Positions 1 to 10,500 of a DNA stretch of 64,000 nucleotides are shown in pieces (position 1 is the first letter of the stretch; every line of letters begins with the position of its first letter). The position numbers and the translations under genes were made by a program. The notes below the pieces were generated by a model. That model was not told the origin of the DNA and searched no databases. It saw only the letters and a list, made by a program, of their open reading frames with translations. The stretch comes from Heligmosomoides polygyrus polygyrus (taxonomy: Eukaryota > Nematoda > Chromadorea > Rhabditida > Heligmosomidae), in the NCBI GenBank assembly GCA_947396885.1, contig OX377201.1, forward strand, positions 28,807,923 through 28,871,922, written 5' to 3'.

Positions 1-1194
1 AATATTGCACCATACCAATGAAGGACTCTATTTCCTTTAAATTTTTTGGCTCCGGCATATTTACTATATCCTGTATTTTCTTCGGCGATGGTCTTATTCC
101 TTGTGCATCTACAACATGCCCTAGAAATTCCATCTGATCTTTCAGAAATTCGCATTTTTCGCGCTTTAGGCGAAATCCTGCATCCCTTAATCGTTTCAGC
201 ACTTGTTCTAATCGCAACAAGTGTGTCGCATCATCAGATGCCGTTACTGTAATGTCGTCTAGATAGACGACTACTCCTTCAATTCCAGCCAGTGTCGTCT
301 CCATGATACGCTGGAAAATCGCTGGTATGGACGCTATTCCAAAAGGCACCCTGTTGTACATAAATAAGCCCTTCTGCGTATTAATCGTTGTATATTTTTT
401 AACTCCTGCTCCAACTCTACCTGCATATATGCATCTGATAAATCCATCTTAGAAAACTTTGTTCCTCCATTAAGCATGTGGAACAAATCGTCCGGTTTGG
501 GTAGAGGGTACTGATTTATATCTAGCTGCGGATTTACCGTTACCTTATAGTCTCCGCACAATCTTATTTTTCCTCCTGGTTTGGGTACTACCACTAACGG
601 GGTAGCCCACTCTGAATGCTCTACCCTAGTCAGTGTACCGTTTTTTACTAATTCTTGGAGCTTCTCTTCCACTTTTGGGCGTAGTGCGATCGGCACTGGC
701 CGCGCACGGCAAAACTTTGGTTTTTCTTTTCCCTCCTTAAACTTTAGGGATACTTTCGCTGTCGCACATTTGCCCAATCCCTTTTCAAACAGAGACTTGT
801 TTTCGTTTAAGATCCGCGTTATTTCCTTACGCAAATCTTCGTCCGTCATTTTTGACTTTTTTACTATACTTCGTACATACGGGCCACAATTTATTCCTAG
901 CTTCTTAATCATATCTCTACCGCATAATGAATGGTTTGCTGTAGGCAACACATACACATCCATTGTTTCAGTACGCCCTTCGAAATTCAACGCAAGTACA
1001 CACTTGCCTGTAAAACAAATCGGGCTATTGTTATAAGCCATTGCTTCTAGGCTCGTCGGCGTGATTTTGGGTTTACCTATCTTGTGCCAAGTTTCCTCAT
1101 CGATGATGGAAACCGATGCACCTGTATCCAGTTCAAACTGTACTACTCTTCCGTTGATTTTGATTGGCAGCATTATAGCTGGCTCTACTTCCAT
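1..1194 (-). pseudogene. gypsy A pol: aspartic protease and reverse transcriptase (5' part)
   Basis: Reading leftwards from 1194, the first ~100 residues are a retropepsin with active-site FELDTGASVSII and, later, a GRDMI motif. From about residue 160 comes the reverse transcriptase palm: the RARPVPIALRP entry segment, LCGDYKVTVNPQLD, and KMDLSDAYMQVEL (motif A aspartate). A one-base loss in the A run at 395-400 shifts the frame; beyond it the reading continues with a VPFGI-type segment and the catalytic YLDD box encoded near 255-285, then runs off the window. Its product would have processed Gag-Pol and copied element RNA. The shift makes this a pseudogene. It slightly overlaps the zinc-knuckle frame upstream. 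Confidence 0.88.
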
Positions 1195-2357
1195 TTTAGT
1201 ATTTTGGGCGACTGTATCGCGGTTGATACCATATCGCTCTCTTCGCGCTTTGTGTTTCTTTCTCGGCTATTGCGAACTCTGCTCCGGTCTCTTATACTGG
1301 CTTGCTGCGGAGGATGGTTTTCTATCCTGTCCTTCCCGCAACATTGGCTCACTTTCAAATTGTTTACCGTTAGGTGAGTCTCAGTTAGTTCCTCATCGGA
1401 ATCTTCATGCTCCGCACACCAATGTACTTGGCGGGAGGTTTTTGTCGGGAATTTTTTCATCCGACACGCTCGGGTTAAGTGTCCGGGTCGGGAGCACAAT
1501 GTGCAATACGCCTTAGCTCGGAAAAAACACTGTGCTTCCTTATGCCCCCTGCCCGCACACACCCGGCACGGCGGTACACTACGGAACGGTTGAGATCGCC
1601 TGTTAGTCATCTTAGTTGCTCTCATATTCGTAGACCTTCCCAAATTAGTTGTTTTATCTGGCAGGCGATCGCATCTGTCCGAGCGAGCTCGAGAGAGGAC
1701 CCTCCTGTCATTCGACGGAGTTACTAAACTTACCCCGACTTCCGTCGTTCCTTGCTTCAGGTGTGGAGCATTCTTGCCCACTCTTTCAAACGCTTCCTCC
1801 TTCTAGGGCTTCTTTGGAGGTCATTTCCTCTCTCTCGAGCAACCGCTTACGTGTTTCTACTGAACTTAACCCACCAATGAAGGCCATCGTTACCACTGCA
1901 TCTCGGTGGTCCTTAATCCTGTCGAATCCACATTCGTTAGCGGCTTTCTGGAGTTCAGCGTAGAACTCTTGTAAAGTTTGTCCTTGTTTCTGCGTCTTTG
2001 ATAGGAGTCCATATCTTTCCGCCATTAGCAGCTTCTTTGGTTGGAAGTGCTTCTCCGTGGCTTCTTTAAGCTCCGTCAGCGTTGCCTTTTCTGGCTCCTT
2101 ACCCTGCAATAATGAGTCTAAGAGCTCATAGTTAGACGCCCCGACCTCCTGGAGGAATATAAGGCGTTGATCGCCCGGGTCCGTAATCCTCCTTAAGGCC
2201 AGGAAGTTTTGGAACAACCTCCACCAGGTCTTCCAAGAGGTGCCGGGCACATATGGCCCGGGCTACGACCCCGATACGCGTCGAAATTCGCTGCAGGGTC
2301 TCGCACCTCCGTAGACCCGGTGGGGGCCGTCACGAAACCGCCCTTGTTGTCTTCCAT
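1185..2357 (-). pseudogene. gypsy A gag with two CCHC zinc knuckles
   Basis: The likely start is the ATG at 2357-2355, followed by MEDNKGGF. A frameshift near 2250-2270 leads into a capsid-like region (WWRLFQNFLALRRI, later LQEFYAELQKAANECGF) that ends at 1786. A second one-base shift near 1785-1795 joins it to the nucleocapsid part, which holds two knuckles, CRVCAGRGHKEAQC and CTLCSRPGHLTRAC, encoded around 1510-1580. Gag would form the virus-like particle and the knuckles bind element RNA. The capsid is recognisable only by its position and general character; the knuckles are unambiguous. Confidence 0.8.
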
Positions 2358-2463
2358 CTTCGGCTTTTATTGCGACTGCCTCTAGAAGTTGTTCCGCAGG
2401 GACTCCTTTGTCTTCTTCGGGGTCTTCTTTTCTCCTCGCGTTCTTCGCCTCCTGATCGCCAGT

Positions 2464-2886
2464 TGGTGGCTGAGGAGCACAGAGTAGGGCGAACTGTTTA
2501 TTTCCTGATATAACCTGTTTATATAGGAGGAGAGATCACTCAATCTTCTTCTTATCCTTATCCTCGCTCTCTTCATTCCTGGTTGCTCCGCTCGTCCAGC
2601 TGTCCTTCTACACCTCTCCTCCAGCCGCCCCTAACAGGTCCCTTTGAGAGCATTCCGGGTACAGTTGACGTAGAAGACGCTAAAGCTATCTCCCGTGATC
2701 ACGTCTCCCAGAAGGTTCCTAATGCGAACGCCGAGAAGAAGAGGCTGAGCGATACTCGGTCGCGACCACAGGTCCGAGTTCAGGAGATCGTGGACCGCTC
2801 AAGTTGAGACCATCTTTATTACATTCTAGAATACCCTAGAATGTATGGCATGTATTCTAGAAAGTTCGGGCTATAAGCTTGTGGCA
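2464..2886 (-). repeat. probable 5' LTR of gypsy A with TATA box and primer site
   Basis: Read on the minus strand this stretch begins TGCCACAAGC and ends CAGCCACCA, the TG...CA form of an LTR. It holds a TATA-like TATATAAAC (2525-2517) and an AATAAA-type signal near 2500. Two bases after its end comes TGGCGATCAGGAGG (2461-2448), a candidate tRNA primer-binding site because such sites start with TGG. The second LTR is outside the window, so both ends are inferred from these landmarks only. Confidence 0.4.
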
Positions 2887-3261
2887 CTAAGCCAGACTGT
2901 AACTTCATTAAATTTTGAAAAATGATTGAAAATTATTTATCAAAATTGATTGCTTCAGAACTTTTCGACAACTAAATGTTGAGACCTTTTCGTGCATCAT
3001 AGGATAGAGTTGCGCCAGCTCAGTACGCCATGTTTGTTAACTGCGTGCGCAGTTGCTGGTTTCCCCGAGTTAATGAACAGTGAAATGATTTTTTTTTCTC
3101 ATAGTGACTTTTTACTATGGCTTCTGTTAAATCCTAGACTTATAGGCAGGGTATAAAGAACTGATAAGGGTTTGGAAATATAAATTGTCATTCAAACAAT
3201 GAACTACATACTACCATACAACTACCATACAGTGACTACATACTGCCAACTACCGTACAGT
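2887..3261. other. AT-rich intergenic stretch, nothing recognised
   Basis: No open frame of note, no repeat that I can match elsewhere in the window, and no RNA gene seen. Confidence 0.5.
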
Positions 3262-3384
3262 ATCCCAGATAAGTCTGGCACCAATTCGCCGACCCAGGTG
3301 GGATGGATGTCTTGGCTTGCCTTGGAGGGAAATCCAAACCAGGAACATTGTATCGACTGCAGGCACCTTCTCCGACAGCGGTCC
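3262..3384 (-). repeat. SINE family 1, 5' fragment
   Basis: Matches the head of the tRNA-derived SINE described at 24618-24912: the GATAAGTCTGG, CCAATTCGCCGACC and AATCCAAACCAGGAAC segments occur in the same order. The 3' half and the TTTATCC tail are missing. Confidence 0.6.
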
Positions 3385-3397
3385 GTACGTTCAACAG

Positions 3398-3753
3398 TAC
3401 ATGTCGCGACGGTGGGCAGCAAAGGGAGGTGGGAACACGTCAGACAATCAAATCGCATCGAATGGACATGCCGTTCGGAGCAGAAGTGTACGGTTGGTAC
3501 CCTGGCGCCAGATCCCATCAACCGCTTACCGGCCGGTAGCGGTATATCGGTTATCGTATCTGCATCTCTGTGTCTTCGTATCTCTCTGTATTGCTTGCTA
3601 GGCCGATATGGTGAATCCGCTGTGAGATGATACCGGCGATTGTTGATGAATCTGGCCTCTGATTGGCTGGCGTGTGTTCGGTCGGTGTTCTGATCGGTTA
3701 TGATTAGCTGGAGCGTCCACCTCCCAACGCTGGCCATTTTCGCGACGTGTACC
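3398..3753. repeat. short inverted-repeat element (TACATGTCGCGA family)
   Basis: The left arm starts GTACATGTCGCGACGGTGGG and the right arm, read in reverse complement, starts GGTACACGTCGCGAAAATGG; both continue into a GGGAGGTGG segment. The interior includes TGTTGATGAATCTGGCC, close to the terminal motif of the other MITE family in this window. No transposase is encoded. Confidence 0.5.
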
Positions 3754-4499
3754 TACTCAACAGCGACTCTAAGATCTCGGATTCATTGGACGACGCTAGC
3801 ACGGACATGTTGTTCGAGGACAGCTGACCTTCCACAGCTTCTTCCTTGCTGACAAGCCTCCCAGGTTGCCTGCTTCCATCCCCGTCCTCGTCCTATAGCA
3901 TGTCTCAGCACCCTTCCGACCTCTCAGTTTCGTCCATCGAAGTCCTCCACCCGTCGACAACACCCCTTCCCTGCTCCACCTGTAGACCCACAATACACTG
4001 CTCCAGACCCCCCCCCCCCCCCCACAGCTTCACCCATGCAGTTGTCCGCAACTTCGGCGCCCCAGCGCGGTGTGGGTCCCGTCGCGTGCGGATCGATCTT
4101 TCGCCGGTCGGCCGTTGAGGGCGGGACTATCGGAAATTCCCCGCGGCCGAAGGGGTTATTGATCACTTTTCGGTCTTTTACCTCTGTTTTGAGCCGGTGG
4201 TATCTCTTTTGTGGTATATTGTTGGTAAGCACTTCATATTGTGACTTGATGAACTTGAATCCAAGACACTACTGCCAGTTGTGCCCCTGAAACCATATTT
4301 TTCATCACATCGTCACCGAAACTCGCCAGTATTTGGTGGTTTTGCTGAGTTTTTTGGGGTGTTTCCTTGTTTATTTGACAGGTATCAAGCGTCTGCAGCC
4401 TCAGCTACGTAATCTTTTCGATTTCTTCCCTTCCCGCAGTTTCCAACCGAACGATTCGAAAACGCGTTGTCGTCGAATTGTTTAATAGTCTTTGAGTGG
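3754..4499 (+). promoter_or_regulatory. region upstream of vha-19, with a poly-C tract and GC-rich block
   Basis: No coding frame is convincing. A run of 16 C lies at 4008-4023, followed by a GC-rich block at about 4030-4160 (for example GCGCCCCAGCGCGG and CCCCGCGGCCGAAGG), which stands out from the AT-rich surroundings. Its position about 350-480 bases before the vha-19 start makes it a candidate promoter; this is inference from position and composition only. Confidence 0.3.
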
Positions 4500-4511
4500 C
4501 TTTTTTGCAGG
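4500..4511 (+). promoter_or_regulatory. probable spliced-leader trans-splice acceptor of vha-19
   Basis: The sequence GGCTTTTTTGCAG ends at 4510, one base before the ATG at 4512. A strong T-rich 3' splice site with no donor-bearing exon visible upstream is the usual signature of nematode spliced-leader addition. It would leave a one-base 5' UTR between the leader and the start codon. Confidence 0.6.
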
Positions 4512-7500
4512 ATGCGGGTACTTATTGCGGTGTTAATAGCCGTGTCGTCAACGGCAGCCTACGATGCCGTAGTTTTCTCCAACGAGCAGAGGATAACGTG
4601 AGTTTTTCCACACATTTTGCTTTGGGCTTACGATCGGCCCTAACGGGGTGCTTTGTCTCACTACCCTGTTGATTTGCTTTAGGAGCAATAGTTTATGTGC
4701 TGACGAGTGTAATCCTAGTTGTTGGTGCCCGCTCTTAAACGATTTCCCTAGTAACTAAACAATGGGCGCGTGGAGCGCAGTCGGAGGAGGCGCCGGCTGT
4801 CGCCTGCACCCGATACCAGGTTCCTGGTTCGGATTTCTCGCCCAGGCCAACCAAGCCTTCCATCCCTCCGGGGTCGGTGAATTGGTACCAGACTTGTCTG
4901 GAGAGGATAAAGCACTGACTTGTTCATCGGCTGGCCACCGCAACTCATATGCCCAAATACGCTCTCAACTCGCCTCCACGACCGCGTAGAAGTAGAATGC
5001 GTGGCGCATCCCAAAAGGGATTGAGTAACGCCGTCCTTTATCCTTTATCCTTTAACGAAACAATAAATGCGCGATAGCATAAAGGATAAAGGACGGCGTT
5101 ACTCAATCCCGTTTGGGATGCGCCACACATTCTACTTCTACGGGATGTCGTAAAGGCGATTTGAATGCGTATTTGGCCATACAATGACTTGCGGTGGCCA
5201 GCCGATGAACAAGTCAGAGCTCTATCCTTCCCAGACAAGTACCAATTCACCGACCCCGAAGGGATGGAAGGCTTGGTTGGCCTGGGCGGGAAATCCGAAC
5301 CAGGAACCTGGTATCGGGTGCACGCGACAGCCGGCGCCTCCGACTGCGCTACACGCGCCTCACTTTATAATACATAAGGTGTCGAATTCATTCTTTCATG
5401 TTCATTCATTCGACAGCGTATGTATTATAAATAAGTAGACTACTCCTACCGAGATACAGTTTCCAAGTTCTCAGTCGATAGACCGAAATCTAAAAAGGAC
5501 CGTTATTGGTGCAAATCTGGTAAAGTAGCACCACTTACTAGATTTGCGTCGGGAACGGATCATCTTACAGACAAGACAGTCAACATCAGCATAATAGAAT
5601 GAAAATAGGCCAAGACACCATCAATCAGCTGACGCTTTAGACGCAAACAAGGCAATGTACTTCACGTTCAAATCATTTGCAAACGTCCCGACCTTTCTTA
5701 CAAATGTGATATATGTGATCATTGTATGGCCAAACCTGCATTCAATTCACCTCCACGACATCTCGTAGAAGTAGTATGGTGACGCATTCCAAAAGGGATT
5801 GATTAACGCCGTCTTTCGTCCATGATCCTTTGCCAAGTCATTTTATTAGCTTGATAAGGGTGGCCGTCTGCCAGAATTTTCACCTTTGTCGGCGCTGACG
5901 GCAGAGGCGGGGCCATTTCCTCCCCCGTTAAGTCACCCGTCTTCTGGGTACCGAGCAATAAATGCGTTCCTTTCCTCTACTTTTGCACACTTTTTATAGA
6001 TCTACTAAATCCCAAAAGGACAACGGCGCTTGTCTTGTTGATTATTCCTGTTCTATCTGTGACTGTTGTTTCAGTAATGTTAAGGATGTTACAATATTAA
6101 TATTAGTAAAATAGTGATCAGAAGACGTGGGTAACTTTCTTTAGGAGCACCGATGTCCAAATATTTGCCGCGATTCCACTAGTCATAAGAGCGGTGAACC
6201 TTCCCATTGTCGTCCCCTCAACCTCCAGTGTTTAGCTGCTAACAATGAGCTGAAGTTCCACTTTAGGGTAGACTCCAATGTGTGATAGATCCGAGGGAAG
6301 GCTTAATGGTGACAAAAAGGGATTCGTGTCGTGAAAGATCCATTTCTCAGTTGAGATTAGCCTCCAATAATTATTAAGCATCGCTCAACTTTAGTACACT
6401 CGTCTTTGTGCGATCGAAGTTGAGATCATAGCTGAATCTTTTTAGAATCTGCTACATTTTTGTTGAGAGTAGCAGAAAAAGTCAGAATTATATGTTGGTT
6501 TCGCGACTTTTAGGATATGCTTCCCCTTGTTCTAACTTTTCCGTCTACACTTCGGTTCCATATTTCGATTGTAGCACACACACCGAGATATGGAACCGAA
6601 TTTTGATTCACCTGCGAATTAGTATTGACTTCACCATGGACATCCGTGGGGTAGAAGTAGCCTTTCTTAAGGAGGATTCCAGGCAAACAGATCGCTTGAT
6701 CCCAGATGAATCCAGTTGAGGTGTTTCGTACCGATACGATGAAATCAAGTGTCTTGTTTAGGAAGGATTTCCCAAGCCTTGAGAACTTGATATCGACCGC
6801 CTCAGCAGATGCACCACTTGTCTTTATCGTCAATCCAGATTTCACACTTGGTTTGTCATCATGTTTATCTGGTTTCTATTTTCGTTTTACTCTTATTAGA
6901 TGCAGTGCATGCTTGATATTCTTATGAGCCAAAGTGAGCTCCATGTAAAACGCTCCACCTAAGTCGAAAGCAAATTTTAAAGGCTTAGTCGAACTGCATT
7001 CCGTAAACACCTCACCAATTAATGAAAACGCTTTTTAAGAACTGGATGTTCCTCCTTTTTTGTTCTCTGATAGCTCCAAGCAGTGCTCCCTTTTTAGGAG
7101 TGTTGACTTTTTAGGAGCTTATAATGTGAGATATTAAAGCTTCAGTTTATGTGGTAGTAGAACGTCTCCTCGTAGATGGACCTGATTTCTCTCGCTTGAT
7201 ACATCTTCTATTACGCGCCAGAAACAACGCGCAGGGTGTCCGTGGGGTGTGAGGGAGGCGACGGTCAGTGTTGACTTCTTTTTTCGGTAGTAGCTTATCA
7301 CTTGAACGATATGCAAGTGTAGGTGGTCTTTTAATGCGTGTAGCTGCCTGGAATAAGAGAGAGAAGAAGCAAGGGAAGTTCTTAAGTTTGCTGAGTATCG
7401 ATATTGGATGAAAAGTGTTCGGTTTTGCTGTGTTCTCGTAAAATCCGTTTCACTTTTATTATATGTATTTCTATACCTGCTCTTACTAACAAGATGTTAG

Positions 7501-10500
7501 TCTCAGGAGCATGTTTGAAGGGCCAAAATGAATACCGCTGCGACAATCTTCAACCTTGAAATAGTAGAAAAGTGTGTTCCATTTATACAAAAGCCTTGAA
7601 CCTTCGTAGTTAGATGCCCCGAAGTTTTGTTGTGGAATAGCGCAGTCGCACAACGCAATTTTTCATAACATCGAATAAGCAGAGAAAAAGTACAGTGAGG
7701 TCATGGAATCGAATATCCGATTCTGCGCTTTTCAAGCAGTATTTTCTGCATGTTCGAGGCTTGCAAGGTATTGCTTTGTGCGACTGTAAACTCTATAATA
7801 AACTATCAGGGCTTTTAACTTGGCAGGTTCAAGGGCTTTGCGAAAACGAAATACACTTTCCTACTATCTGAGTGGTGGTGATTTTCGCTATGATGTTCAT
7901 TTTTGCTGTTTAGACATATGCCTAAAACCCTTCTCTTTCCTCTCTAGAAGGTTTGATGGGCGATATTGTACCTAGTGAAATCTAAGAGCTTCCGTCACTG
8001 TTCATTCAATTGCAGCTGTACAACACCTTTCTATTTGTTTTCTCTGAATTAGCAAATATAGTAACTGCAATTTTCTACGGCCATTACTCCTTTCACCATG
8101 AACGTTATGTGACAGGAAGAAAAATACCTAATGCGTATAATAATGAACTGAGAGGATAGGAGGAAGAATCAAGGGAGGTGAGGTTTGGTCTCCGTTTCGC
8201 ACGGGCCATTGGACGAAGACCAAATATAGAAAATATACCTACAAATGACCTGCAAATGTCTTGCTTTGAGTGGGAATGTGTTGGGAGGCTTTACGTCGAG
8301 GTCGTTAAATCCTCTGACAAAAAGAGGCTGCTTTCTGGGCAAGGAAAGATTGCGAAAACGGTGAATTTGGAAAGGAAACATCGAATGCGTCGACTTTTTA
8401 AAAATAAATGAAATTGCCACTGAAGGTCCAGTTCATTTTCTACCTTTGGAATTATCTTTTAGAGTGCAGTCTTGACTCCCACCCTGAATCTGCTCGAGAG
8501 CCTATTCGCTACTGCTTGTGGAGGGGAGCTAACTGCGGCTTAACTATTTGCGGCAAAGGAGACAATTTCAAAAGAGGGATGATAGGGGGCCTAGGAGTAA
8601 GGAGCGATTGTCCCAATTAGGGTTTGTCATCAACCCCCACCCGTCGACAAGGAAGAGAAGAAGGCATGATTACACCTTATTTGGTATTACTTTGTCTGGA
8701 GTGAACTGTTTGTAACCTATACATTTATATATTATGTTGGATCACTTCCAACTCAACTGTGGGATCATATCTATCTACTGAAGAACGGCATGAGTTGTGG
8801 AACTCGTAGAAAAACGCATCAAGTTTGTTCCATAGTGTTTCTACTCTTCTCTTTTAGGTCAATTTTCCCGGGAAGCGGCGGCATACTCCAAGCCGAAGGA
8901 GCTGTCCGGCCTTCCGGCTATGGTTAAATCTGCTTCCTACCATGCTTCGCGGTACTTCGCTGACCCGCTTTACGTGAGTTTCGCGTTCTTCGGCTCTTAC
9001 CTCATCCTTTGCAGTTACACTGTTATCTTATTGCATTGAAATCAACTGCGCTCATTCAGGCTCCAGGGGCTGTTATTCTGATGTCAGCGGATAACTTCTT
9101 CGCCGGTGCGGATATCTACATTCTTATGGGAGAGGAATGGACTAGCATGCAGACAATGGCAGAGGCAGTGCTGTCAAAACTGGGGGACAAGTACACCGCT
9201 GTAATCACTGCAACAGAGGCTGTGTCCGGTGACAAGGTGCGTAGGTCATATCCCTTAATTTGTCTGCGTTTGCCTCATTGGGTGATTTGTAGAAGAGAGT
9301 GAAGCGTATCGTAACGACCTTGATGGACGAAGCGGATCCATCCGGTGCCCCAGAAAAAGCCACAGGTAGCTTTCAGTTACGCCTTCTGTGCAATTGTTTG
9401 GTTTCCTATTTGCACTGATTTAGGAGCATACGTCGACATGCCGATCAGTCTGCCTCCTTACAATAGGACTGAATATGGAACAGTCAAGCCAACTGAGTGA
9501 GAACTTTATTTATTATCCACGTAAACAGAGATTAATGCACGTGCATAGTCTTCAAAGGGCTTCTTTTCTTGTTTTGAATCATTGTTCTATCTTTAGTTGT
9601 TGATAATTCACATCTTTACCGATAATTATTTTTTAGCGTACTATTTCCATAGGTAAAAGAGCGGTAACTGCAATTGATAACGCAAAGCCACATCCTCTTC
9701 TGCAACAAAGTTCTAAAGGATCGTGCTAAATTTAAAAAACCGCTGATTAATGTTTATTTGGCACTATTGTACTTTCATGTTTCAAGAGGTCGAGAGTCGA
9801 GAAAAATCCCTTAAACTTGTCCCAAGGGGTCACTTGCGGTGCTGATCACGAACGTGATATCCGTTTTTAAAATTTCGGCATTAATTTTTATGTAGTTTTA
9901 GTAGGTGAGGACGAGTAGCCAGTGATCGTGTCCCTGACAGTTTTACTCACCCGTATTAGGCCTATGGTATACTCCCGTCCGCTGCAGCGACGCGGGAGTG
10001 CACAGCGACGCGACGGCTCGCGATGCGCATCGCGAGCCGTTGCCATCGCTGAGGCTGACATAGTTCACGCAATTCTGCAGACGGAAACTTTTGCAGAATT
10101 CTAGCGAATCAGCTGATCCAGTGCAGTGACAAAATCGTGCTTTGTCCATCACACCCACCGTGGGTCCTGCCGTGAATTCGCTCAAGAGCCCAGTCAAACT
10201 ATGAGAGCATCGTGCTGCAGGAATGTTCAGACAAATGCAACGGGGGAGCGTGAGGTATAGGAAAAGGAATCAAATGCTTTAATCGCCGTCGGACCCCAAT
10301 CTACGAGTCTTCCCTTTCTCAAAACGAGTTTAGATAGATTTTTCATGTAACAAAGAAGTTCTCGAAACTACAACTGGGAGAGTTACCTCATTCCTTGGAA
10401 ACTCAACAACGTATAAAACTACACATCCAGTGGTATAAAGGTTATAAACAGAGATTCCGTCTTCCGACGGTCTGTACGTTCTAAGCGTGAACTGCATTGC

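Larger units (their letters stand above)
1..2886 (-). mobile_element. Ty3/gypsy LTR retrotransposon A, 5' part, decayed
   Basis: A minus-strand gypsy-type element whose 5' LTR, gag, protease and start of reverse transcriptase lie in the window; the rest continues beyond base 1. Order (LTR, gag with two zinc knuckles, DTGA protease, YLDD reverse transcriptase) is that of Ty3/gypsy. The reverse transcriptase resembles the K02A2.6-like group known from nematodes (recalled family resemblance, not searched). At least three frameshifts break the coding region, so this copy is not active. Because the other LTR is outside the window, age and target duplication cannot be judged. Confidence 0.9.

Noticed and set aside
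3222..3737. 171-codon open frame on the minus strand
   Set aside because: It runs through a SINE fragment and an inverted-repeat element, so the frame is explained by repeats.
6510..6845. 111-codon open frame on the minus strand
   Set aside because: It is the antisense shadow of the vha-19 exon at about 6707-6850.
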